20,271 nucleotides of DNA. It comes from Akkermansia muciniphila. GTDB taxonomy: Bacteria; Verrucomicrobiota; Verrucomicrobiia; Verrucomicrobiales; Akkermansiaceae. Shown here in pieces: positions 7,185-13,283 of this stretch (positions are counted from its first letter, which is position 1; each line of letters starts with the position of its first letter). The stretch is taken from NCBI GenBank assembly GCA_004557455.1, contig SFDX01000038.1, forward strand, positions 1 to 20,271, written 5' to 3'. The translations under genes and the position numbers were made by a program. Below the pieces are notes generated by a model. It saw nothing but the letters and a program-made list of their open reading frames with translations, made no database searches and was not told where the DNA came from.

Positions 7185-8852
7185 ATGGATACGGATGTAG
7201 CACTTGATGTTTTTATCAACAATGGCATGCTCGAGAAGTCCGTTGCCAAGGACATCAAGGAAGAGATGTCCAACAGCGGCAAGGACTTGTGGGAGACGCT
7301 GATTGACTTCGGCATTATCAGCGCGCCGGAGGATTTCTGGAATGTGATCGCCACCGAGGTGGGCGCCCAGTACATCACCTTGGAGGGCTTTACCCCGCCG
7401 CAGGAGGCCCTCAGTAAGCTGACGGCCGCGCAGGCTCGCCTGCATGGGGCCCTGCCGGTGGAATATCGTCCGGGCGAGGGCCTGTATGTGTGCCTGGAGG
7501 ACCCCCTGAACCCGCAGACCGTGGACGACCTGCGCGTGGCGTGCGGGGAGGATATCTACCTGTATGTGGCAGCCGATTACGAAGTGCGCGCCCGCCTGCA
7601 GGAATGCTACGGCGGAGCAGAGGCGGCCATGGGCGACCTGCTGGACGAAATGAACGCCATGAGCGTCGGCAGCAAGGACGGCTCGGAGGAAGCCAATGCG
7701 GCGCCCGTGATCAAGTTCGTGAACCTCGTGATTCACCAAGCCATCAAGGAACGCGCCTCGGATATTCACCTGGAGCCCTTCGAAAAGGAGTTCAAGATCC
7801 GCTACCGTGTGGACGGTGCTCTGTACGAAATGGCCCCGCCGCCCGTACACTTGGCCAACCCGGTTATCTCCCGCGTGAAGGTGATGGCCGGCATGAACAT
7901 TGCCGAGCGCCGCGTGCCGCAGGATGGCCGAATCGTGATGAAGGTAGGCAAGAGCAGCGTGGATATGCGTGTCAACTCCCTGCCCACCCAGTACGGCGAG
8001 TCTGTGGTAATGCGTGTGCTCGACCGCAACGCCGTGAACTTGGACCTGAATAACCTGAACCTCTCGCCCAAGCTCCACGAGTACATCCTCGATACCGTCA
8101 ACAAGCCCAACGGCATCTTCGTGGTCACCGGCCCCACCGGTTCCGGTAAAACTACCACGCTTTACGCCGCCCTGCGTGAGGTAAACACCATCGACGCCAA
8201 GGTGTTGACGGCGGAGGATCCGGTGGAATACGACATCGACGGCATTGTGCAGGTGCCCATCCATGAGGGTATCGGCGTCACCTTCCCGCGCGTACTGCGC
8301 GCTTTCCTGCGTCAGGACCCGGACCGCATTCTGGTGGGGGAAATTCGTGATAAAGACACGGCGCAGATTGCCATTCAGGCTGCACTGACGGGCCACTTGG
8401 TGCTCTCCACCCTGCACACCAATGACGCCGCCGGCGCGGTGACGCGCTTTGTGGACATGGGGGTACAGCCCTTCCTGCTCTCCGCCACCATCATCGGTAT
8501 TCTCGCCCAGCGTTTGGTGCGCACCATCTGCCCCTACTGCAAGACGCCGTACAAACCCTCCAACGTGCTGTTGCAGCAGCTTGGGGTGAACCCCGCTCTG
8601 TTGCAGGGGCAGCAGTTCTACACCGGCGCACGCTGTGATAAATGCGCCAACACCGGCTACAAGGGCCGCAAGGGTATCCACGAGCTGCTGCACGCCTCGG
8701 ATCCCATCAAGGAGCTCATCACGCAGAACGTGCCCTCTATCGTACTGAAGCAAAAAGCCATCGAATTGGGCATGACCACCCTGCGCGAGGACGGCATTCA
8801 GAACATTTTTGAAGGCAATACCACCATTGAGGAGGTCTTGAAGTACACTTAA
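7185..8852 (+). CDS. GspE/PilB-family secretion ATPase, second paralogue
   Basis: This 555-residue protein is a canonical member of the type II secretion/type IV pilus extension ATPase family. It has an N-terminal domain (about 1-150), then SDIHLEPFEKEF and YRVDGA. Walker A is GPTGSGKTT starting at G316, and RQDPD precedes Walker B ILVGEIRD (382-389). The His-box is HLVLSTLHTND, and the tetracysteine zinc motif is intact (CPYC 449-452, CDKC 484-487). It starts at ATG 7185, 48 bases after the first paralogue, with no Shine-Dalgarno sequence. The two proteins align along their whole length, so this is an old tandem duplication. Being complete in all motifs, this copy is probably the main motor, with the first copy modified; alternatively the two may form mixed or alternative motors. 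Confidence 0.93.
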   Translation: MDTDVALDVFINNGMLEKSVAKDIKEEMSNSGKDLWETLIDFGIISAPEDFWNVIATEVGAQYITLEGFTPPQEALSKLTAAQARLHGALPVEYRPGEGLYVCLEDPLNPQTVDDLRVACGEDIYLYVAADYEVRARLQECYGGAEAAMGDLLDEMNAMSVGSKDGSEEANAAPVIKFVNLVIHQAIKERASDIHLEPFEKEFKIRYRVDGALYEMAPPPVHLANPVISRVKVMAGMNIAERRVPQDGRIVMKVGKSSVDMRVNSLPTQYGESVVMRVLDRNAVNLDLNNLNLSPKLHEYILDTVNKPNGIFVVTGPTGSGKTTTLYAALREVNTIDAKVLTAEDPVEYDIDGIVQVPIHEGIGVTFPRVLRAFLRQDPDRILVGEIRDKDTAQIAIQAALTGHLVLSTLHTNDAAGAVTRFVDMGVQPFLLSATIIGILAQRLVRTICPYCKTPYKPSNVLLQQLGVNPALLQGQQFYTGARCDKCANTGYKGRKGIHELLHASDPIKELITQNVPSIVLKQKAIELGMTTLREDGIQNIFEGNTTIEEVLKYT

Positions 8853-8856
8853 TTAC

Positions 8857-8885
8857 TTGACGACCCGAACGTTTTTTGGTAATCT
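8857..8885 (+). promoter_or_regulatory. Internal promoter before gspF
   Basis: TTGACG (8857-8862), a 17-base spacer and TAATCT (8880-8885) lie in the 69-bp gap between gspE2 and gspF. The predicted +1 is near 8892, 30 bases before the start codon. The platform and pseudopilin genes may therefore be expressed separately from the ATPases. Confidence 0.55.
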
Positions 8886-8921
8886 CTAAAGCATCAGGTA
8901 CATCTTTCATCAGCAAGCAAT

Positions 8922-10208
8922 ATGGCTAATTTCAAATACACAGCGCTGGATCAGAACGGCGTTGAGAAAACAGGAATCGTTGAGGCGGAAAATAAGGTAG
9001 CCGCCATGAACAAGATTCGCGAGCAGGGGCTGCTTGTTCGCGAATGCACGGAGGCGGCTAAGGGGGCTAAGCCCACGGCGGCCAAGGAGGTAAAGAAAAA
9101 GGATGCGAAGGGCGGCGCGCGCAAGCAGAAGAGCGGCGGCAAGGCCGGTGCTTCCGTCAAGCAGCGGGAACTGATGGTGTTCACCCGCCAGCTCGCCACG
9201 CTGATCGATGCCGGGCTTCCCCTGTTGCAGAGCCTCAACGTGCTCAGCAAGCAGGAGCCGAACCCGAATCTGCGCGCCACCATTACCGCGCTGGGCGAGT
9301 CCGTACAGGGTGGTTCCACCTTCTCGGAGGCCCTCTCTGCCTACCCCAAGCTGTTCAATAAGCTCTATGTGAACATGGTGAAGGCCGGTGAAATCGGCGG
9401 TGTGCTGGAGGTGGTGCTCAGTCGTTTGGCGGAGTATCAGGAGAAGGCAAACAAGCTGCGCGGCAAGATTACTTCCGCCATGGTTTACCCCTGCATTATC
9501 CTGTTCATCGCTGTGGGCATTCTCATCTTCCTGATGTTGGTGATTGTGCCGAAGTTCAAGGAAATGTTCGCGGGCCAGGGCATGGAGCTGCCGGCGCTGT
9601 CGGAGTTCGTGTTCAATTTCTCGGATAGCTGCATGGAGTGCTCGCTGATTCCCATGGTGCCGAATGCAGGTGTGTTCATTCTGGGCTTGATGGTGCTCTT
9701 TACCGGCATTTCCATCTGGAAGAAAACCCCCGCCGGCGGGCGCGTGGTGGATACCTTCATGCTGAAAATTCCCAAGATCGGCACAATGATCAAGGTAAGC
9801 ACGGTGGCGCGCTTCTCCCGCACCTTCGGTACCTTGGTCGCCTCCGGTGTGCCGATTCTGCAGGCCTTGCTGATTACCCGTGACACGGCCAGCAACATCA
9901 TCGTGGCAGATGCCATCACCAAGATTCACGACTCCGTGCGCGAGGGTGAATCCATCGTCTCGCCCATGAGCACCTGCCCCGTGTTCCCGCCCATGGTGAT
10001 CTCCATGGTGGACGTGGGTGAGGAGACGGGCCGTCTGCCGGACATGCTCATGAAGATTGCCAACGTGTACGATGAGGAGGTGGATAACTCCGTAACGGCT
10101 ATCACGGCCATGCTGGAGCCGCTGATGATCGTCTTCCTGGCTGTGGTCGTGGGCGGTATCGTGCTGGCCATGTTCATGCCGATGATGGAGCTCATCAAGA
10201 ACGTGTAA
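8922..10208 (+). CDS. GspF/PilC-family inner-membrane platform protein
   Basis: This 428-residue inner-membrane protein couples the GspE ATPase to pseudopilin extraction. It opens with the typical FKYTALDQNGVEKTGIVEAEN, followed by two T2SS-F domains. The first contains FTRQLATLIDAGLPLLQSL near 80-100 and VKAGEIGGVLEVVLSRLAEY. The second contains FSRTFGTLVASGVPILQAL and VDVGEETGRLPDML. Hydrophobic segments lie at about 185-210, 245-265 and 395-420. An unusual Lys/Ala/Gly-rich linker (about residues 45-75, containing KEVKKKDAKGGARKQK) separates the short N-terminal segment from the first domain and is far more basic than usual. The start is ATG 8922 and the stop is followed 6 bases later by the pseudopilin gene. 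Confidence 0.93.
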   Translation: MANFKYTALDQNGVEKTGIVEAENKVAAMNKIREQGLLVRECTEAAKGAKPTAAKEVKKKDAKGGARKQKSGGKAGASVKQRELMVFTRQLATLIDAGLPLLQSLNVLSKQEPNPNLRATITALGESVQGGSTFSEALSAYPKLFNKLYVNMVKAGEIGGVLEVVLSRLAEYQEKANKLRGKITSAMVYPCIILFIAVGILIFLMLVIVPKFKEMFAGQGMELPALSEFVFNFSDSCMECSLIPMVPNAGVFILGLMVLFTGISIWKKTPAGGRVVDTFMLKIPKIGTMIKVSTVARFSRTFGTLVASGVPILQALLITRDTASNIIVADAITKIHDSVREGESIVSPMSTCPVFPPMVISMVDVGEETGRLPDMLMKIANVYDEEVDNSVTAITAMLEPLMIVFLAVVVGGIVLAMFMPMMELIKNV

Positions 10209-10214
10209 CACGCC

Positions 10215-10844
10215 ATGAAACCGGCTTTCACCATGCGGCGCGGCTTCACGCTCATCGAGTTGCTCGTCGTCATCGCCATCATTGCCACGCTCACTACGGT
10301 CGGCTTTGTCGCCAAGGGCTTCTTCGATAAGAAGACGCTCAGCAAAAAGGCGGAGACAGAAATCGCCATGCTCTCCGCCGCCATGACAAAGTACAAGGAG
10401 GACAACGGTGGCGAGGTGCCGTATGCCGATGGGGATGAATGGAGCTCTCATGTGCTCTACCGAGCCCTCTCCGGCGACACAAGTAACAGCGGCAAGCCGA
10501 ACAAGGCCGCGGACGGTGTGATGAATGCCTCCTACTGCCCCTCGCTTTCCGTCATCCGCAAGGGGGATAAGCACCCGGAGGAGGGTATCCCGGTAATCAA
10601 AACGCCCATGACCGGCCGGGACGCCACCGGCAAGAAGAAGGGGCATTTTTACGCCGTAATCGACCCGTGGGGAAATCCCTACCGCTACCGCGCCGGCTAT
10701 GAAACGGAGACGGATGGCAAGAAGGGCTCGGGCATGAATCCGGACTTCGATATCTACTCCCAAGGGCCGGACGGCAAGGGCGACAGCAAGAACCAAAAGG
10801 GCGATAACGGAGATAATATCTCGAACATAACGTACCTCAGCTGA
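10215..10844 (+). CDS. GspG-like major pseudopilin / type IV prepilin
   Basis: This 209-residue secreted fibre subunit has a prepilin peptidase site, MRRG/FTLIELLVVIAIIA, with the essential Gly before the cut and Glu at +5 of the mature protein. The cut falls after residue 10 from ATG 10215, or after residue 4 if the internal ATG at 10233 is used. A long amphipathic helix follows (SKKAETEIAMLSAAMTKYKEDNG). The C-terminal block DPWGNPYRYR, then DFDIYSQGPDGKGD, is the type II secretion protein G signature, where the latter loop binds calcium in characterised GspG. It is larger than the typical GspG of about 145 residues because of a polar insertion in the middle and a Lys/Asp/Asn-rich tail. It is translated 6 bases after gspF, so the two should be co-expressed. 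Confidence 0.92.
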   Translation: MKPAFTMRRGFTLIELLVVIAIIATLTTVGFVAKGFFDKKTLSKKAETEIAMLSAAMTKYKEDNGGEVPYADGDEWSSHVLYRALSGDTSNSGKPNKAADGVMNASYCPSLSVIRKGDKHPEEGIPVIKTPMTGRDATGKKKGHFYAVIDPWGNPYRYRAGYETETDGKKGSGMNPDFDIYSQGPDGKGDSKNQKGDNGDNISNITYLS

Positions 10845-10857
10845 ATTATTCCTCGGT

Positions 10858-10884
10858 ACCCGCAGAGTTTGCCCCTCTGCGGGT
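10858..10884 (+). terminator. Perfect 10-bp hairpin after the pseudopilin gene, no U-tract
   Basis: ACCCGCAGAG (10858-10867) pairs perfectly with CTCTGCGGGT (10875-10884) around a 7-base loop, 13 bases after the pseudopilin stop. The following bases are ATCACT, with no run of T. It could be a weak terminator, an RNA-stability hairpin or a protein-binding palindrome; its position at the end of the secretion operon favours the first two. Confidence 0.55.
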
Positions 10885-10909
10885 ATCACTATCCCCCGGG
10901 GCCTCTGCT

Positions 10910-11239
10910 ATGCTCTTCATGATTCCATATGCCGTACTGTTGGCGGTCGCCTTGGGGTGGCCTCGGCAGTGGCGTGCGTTGCTTTCCCTGCGTCTCACGC
11001 TGTTCGGGGTCGGCGGTGGGGCCTTGGCCGTACTTGCTCTTTCCTGTGGGGATGCTGCGCCGGTGTTGGGGCCCACACTCAGCATCGTCTCCCTGCTCGT
11101 ACCGGCCTTGTGTTGGTGGGTTGCTGCCCTGCTGGCTCTTTTCGACTCCCGGGCGCGCTTCCATCGCGTATTGGCACCCATGCATGTGATACTCGGGCCG
11201 GCGGTGTTGGGCCTGCTGTACTTACTGCTTTTGAATTAA
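10910..11239 (+). CDS. Small hydrophobic membrane protein of unknown function
   Basis: This 109-residue protein has about four hydrophobic stretches: MIPYAVLLAVALGW, LTLFGVGGGALAVLALSC, LSIVSLLVPALCWWVAALLALF and HVILGPAVLGLLYLLLL. They are separated by short basic loops (PRQWRALLSLR, DSRARFHR), so it is a small integral inner-membrane protein. No family is recognised. The start is ATG 10910, 25 bases after the hairpin that ends the pseudopilin gene. It ends 11 bases before the uracil-DNA glycosylase start, so it may head a three-gene operon with that gene and the Sel1 protein. No ribosome site or clear promoter was found. The coding sequence is supported by the membrane pattern and tight spacing only. 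Confidence 0.7.
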   Translation: MLFMIPYAVLLAVALGWPRQWRALLSLRLTLFGVGGGALAVLALSCGDAAPVLGPTLSIVSLLVPALCWWVAALLALFDSRARFHRVLAPMHVILGPAVLGLLYLLLLN

Positions 11240-11250
11240 CCGAGTGTGCT

Positions 11251-12099
11251 ATGCCCACCACCCTTAAACAATGCTCCATTGAGGTCCTCCGGAATCTGTT
11301 GCAAGAGGGGACGCGTACCCTTGCGCTGGATGACGAGGCAAGGGGTATTTTGCGGGGGTGGATGTTGCAGGCTCGCCGCGGCGGCAGTGCAGAAGCCCTG
11401 CATGCGCCTGCTCCTCCGGCTCCTCCCCCGGTCGCGCAGCGGCAGTCCCCTGCCCCGGCGGCGGTAGTGCCGGATACCGTGGAGGCTAAGCTGGACTACT
11501 TGCGGGCTCGTGCGGAACATTGGCGCCCGGCTCTGTCCTTGGGCTCGCTGCGCAGTACCATGGTCTTTGCTGTGGGAAACCCGCATGCGCGTCTCATGCT
11601 GGTGGGCGAGGCTCCCGGATATGAGGAGGAGCAGCAACGGGAGCCCTTCGTGGGACGTGCCGGGCGCAAGCTCAACGAGATTTTGCGCGCCATGGGGCTG
11701 CGGCGCGAGGATGTCTATATCTCGAACATCTGCAAGTTCCGCCCCTCGATGGGGGAGCGACAGGGAACCTCGAACCGCCCACCTACGGAGGAGGAGATAG
11801 CGGCTTGTCTGCCCTTGGTCATGGCAGAGATCCGTGCCATTCGTCCTGCCTGCATCGTGTGCTTGGGCGGCACGGCGGCAAAGGGTTTGCTGGGCAGCGG
11901 GGCCTCCGTCGGGTCTCTGCGAGGGCGGGAGTTTTTCTGCCAGGGCTTTCCCGTGCGTGTCACCTACCACCCCAGTTATCTGCTGCGCAACGAAGCTCTC
12001 AGTGAACGGCGCCGTGTGTGGGAGGACATGTTGGGTGTCATGCGTCTGCTCGGAATGCCCGTTTCCGTCAAACAACAAAACTATTTTTTACCGTCATGA
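11251..12099 (+). CDS. Uracil-DNA glycosylase family 4-like protein with degenerate Fe-S site
   Basis: This 282-residue protein belongs to the uracil-DNA glycosylase superfamily, which removes uracil from DNA to start base-excision repair. Motif 1 is GEAPGYEEEQQREPFVGRAGRKL (GEAPG at 119-123), followed by VYISNICKFRP at about 156-165. The C-terminal motif TYHPSYLLR (H240) is the family's uracil/DNA-contacting HPS. Family 4 enzymes carry four cysteines for a [4Fe-4S] cluster. Here the CxxC expected about 25 residues before GEAPG is absent (RARAEHWRPALSLGS), the KCRPP cysteine is replaced (KFRPS), and only C186 in the AAC position remains. An Ala/Pro-rich N-terminal extension (about 45-75) is also unusual. 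ATG 11251 is chosen because the open frame upstream overlaps the preceding gene. The stop overlaps the next start as ATGA. Confidence 0.85.
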   Translation: MPTTLKQCSIEVLRNLLQEGTRTLALDDEARGILRGWMLQARRGGSAEALHAPAPPAPPPVAQRQSPAPAAVVPDTVEAKLDYLRARAEHWRPALSLGSLRSTMVFAVGNPHARLMLVGEAPGYEEEQQREPFVGRAGRKLNEILRAMGLRREDVYISNICKFRPSMGERQGTSNRPPTEEEIAACLPLVMAEIRAIRPACIVCLGGTAAKGLLGSGASVGSLRGREFFCQGFPVRVTYHPSYLLRNEALSERRRVWEDMLGVMRLLGMPVSVKQQNYFLPS

Positions 12100-12719
12100 G
12101 GAAATATCTGCTTGCTGTTCTGCTGCTCCTCCCGAGCCTGTTCTGCTGCTCCTGCAGCATCGACCGGGAGCTCGTGGACCGCGCCGACGGCGGGGACGCA
12201 ACCGCCCAAGTTGCCTTGGCGCGCAAGCTGCTGCAGCGCGGTCCTGCCTCACAGCGCTGCGGTATCCTTTGGCTTAAGCTGGCCGCAGAGGCGCAGAATC
12301 CGAATGCTTGGGCCGCCTTGGCTGTTTGTTATCACAAGGGGCTCGGCGGCCTGGAAAAGGATGATAAGCAAGCTATATCCTGTCTGAAAAAAGCTGCCGA
12401 GCTCGGCCACTCCGGTGCCGCCCACTCGCTCCTCCTTGTCTACCGCTCTCCCAAGGATGTCCCACAGACCATCCCCTGGCTGCAACGGGTTGCCGCACGC
12501 CGATACCCGCCGGCCGAGCGTGTCCTGGGCCTCCGTTACCTTCGCGGACAGGGCGTGCAGCAAGACCTCACCAAGGGTGTCGACTTCCTGCGCTACGCTG
12601 CCATGTCCGGCGACCGACGCGCCGCAGCCCTCATGGCCGATTGTTATGAGAAGGGCATCGGCGTCCCCCGCAATCCCCGCTTGGCCGAGGGCTGGCGGAA
12701 CCTCGCCGCACGAGAGTAA
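12096..12719 (+). CDS. Sel1-repeat (TPR-like) secreted or lipid-anchored protein
   Basis: This 207-residue protein starts with a signal peptide, MRKYLLAVLLLLPSLFCCSC. Several cysteines at its end may include a lipid-attachment site, although the lipobox is not classical. The rest is a run of Sel1-like helical repeats of about 36 residues. Repeat signatures are visible at ATAQVALARKLL, NAWAALAVCYHKGLGGLEKD, AAELGHSGAAHSLLL, AERVLGLRYLRGQGVQQDLTKG and RAAALMADCYEKGIGVPRN. Such solenoids mediate protein-protein contacts, here presumably in the periplasm. The ATG at 12096 overlaps the glycosylase stop codon (ATGA), so translation should be coupled to it. The open frame extends further upstream, but the signal peptide fixes this start. 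No specific partner can be inferred. Confidence 0.88.
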   Translation: MRKYLLAVLLLLPSLFCCSCSIDRELVDRADGGDATAQVALARKLLQRGPASQRCGILWLKLAAEAQNPNAWAALAVCYHKGLGGLEKDDKQAISCLKKAAELGHSGAAHSLLLVYRSPKDVPQTIPWLQRVAARRYPPAERVLGLRYLRGQGVQQDLTKGVDFLRYAAMSGDRRAAALMADCYEKGIGVPRNPRLAEGWRNLAARE

Positions 12720-12754
12720 ACTCCCGCTCTGTCGTCGGGCAGCCTATACAGATT

Positions 12755-12788
12755 GAGCACGGCAAACGCAGGTGCGCCTACCGTGCTC
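12755..12788. terminator. Hairpin between convergent Sel1 and bL31 genes
   Basis: GAGCACGG (12755-12762) pairs with CCGTGCTC (12781-12788), with a small extra stem AGG/CCT inside the loop. It lies 35 bases after the Sel1 gene stop and 25 bases beyond the bL31 stop, so it could serve both directions. Neither side has a T-run, so it is at best a weak bidirectional terminator. Confidence 0.45.
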
Positions 12789-12813
12789 GGTGTCGTGAAG
12801 AAGAAAGGGTGCT

Positions 12814-13083
12814 TCAGGAAAGCGTCGGCTTCTTGGCGCGACGAACGGCGCCGAAGCGCTTCTGGAACTTGTCGATGCGGCCCTCCGTGTCCACAAACTG
12901 GTTCTTACCCGTGAAGAAGGGGTGAGAGTCGGACGTGATACCGCAGGAAATGACGTAGTGCTCCACACCGTCGATCACCTCCTTCTTGGCGGAAGTCATG
13001 GTGGAGCGGGTGATGAAGCGGCGGCCCGTGGTGATGTCCACGAACACAACGGGGTTGTACTTGGGATGCAGATCAGCTTTCAT
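12814..13083 (-). CDS. rpmE2: 50S ribosomal protein bL31 type B
   Basis: This 89-residue protein begins MKADLHPKYNPVVFVDITTGRRF, with the family blocks SCGITSDSHPFFTGKNQFVDTEGRIDKFQKRFG following. It lacks the CxxC pair of zinc-binding L31, so it is the type B (zinc-independent) form, which in many bacteria replaces the zinc form under zinc limitation. It sits on the large ribosomal subunit at the central protuberance. The ATG at 13083 is chosen because the conserved protein begins there; the open frame continues upstream to 13152 but with unrelated sequence that overlaps the promoter. It is transcribed alone from a strong promoter. Whether this genome has a second, zinc-type L31 cannot be seen here. 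Confidence 0.96.
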   Translation of the reverse strand: MKADLHPKYNPVVFVDITTGRRFITRSTMTSAKKEVIDGVEHYVISCGITSDSHPFFTGKNQFVDTEGRIDKFQKRFGAVRRAKKPTLS

Positions 13084-13123
13084 AATAAAATCGGCGTGCG
13101 TTACCATCGCAGCGCGCGGGGGT

Positions 13124-13152
13124 AGTTTAGCACCTTTCCGGCGGCGCGTCAA
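13124..13152 (-). promoter_or_regulatory. Promoter of rpmE2
   Basis: On the minus strand TTGACG (13152-13147), a 17-base GC-rich spacer and TAAACT (13129-13124) form a strong sigma70-type promoter. The predicted +1 is near 13117, giving a leader of about 33 bases without an obvious Shine-Dalgarno site. No Zur-like AT-rich palindrome overlaps it. Confidence 0.7.
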
Positions 13153-13245
13153 GCTTTCCTACGCGGTATTACGCATTTTTTGTAAAAAAAGAGGGTGCAG
13201 AGCGCCCTGCGCCTCTATCATTTTGCGTCTTACGGTATTTTTTTC

Positions 13246-13274
13246 TTTACCTGCGCACGCCGTTATGCCACAAT
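13246..13274 (+). promoter_or_regulatory. Possible promoter of the large secreted protein gene
   Basis: TTTACC (13246-13251), a 17-base spacer and CACAAT (13269-13274) match four of six bases in each element. The predicted +1 near 13281 is three bases before the ATG at 13284. It is weak by sequence, but its position repeats the near-leaderless arrangement seen at nadE and gtrA. Confidence 0.35.
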
Positions 13275-13283
13275 GACGCTACT

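Noticed and set aside
5709..10889. Very long minus-strand open frames (479, 531 and 659 codons)
   Set aside because: They lie opposite gspE1, gspE2, gspF and the pseudopilin gene and are His/Gln/Gly-rich low-complexity translations typical of the antisense of GC-rich genes.
10957..11250. N-terminal extension of the uracil-DNA glycosylase
   Set aside because: The extension overlaps the small membrane protein gene in another frame and is Cys/Arg-rich nonsense. The ATG at 11251 follows that gene's stop directly.
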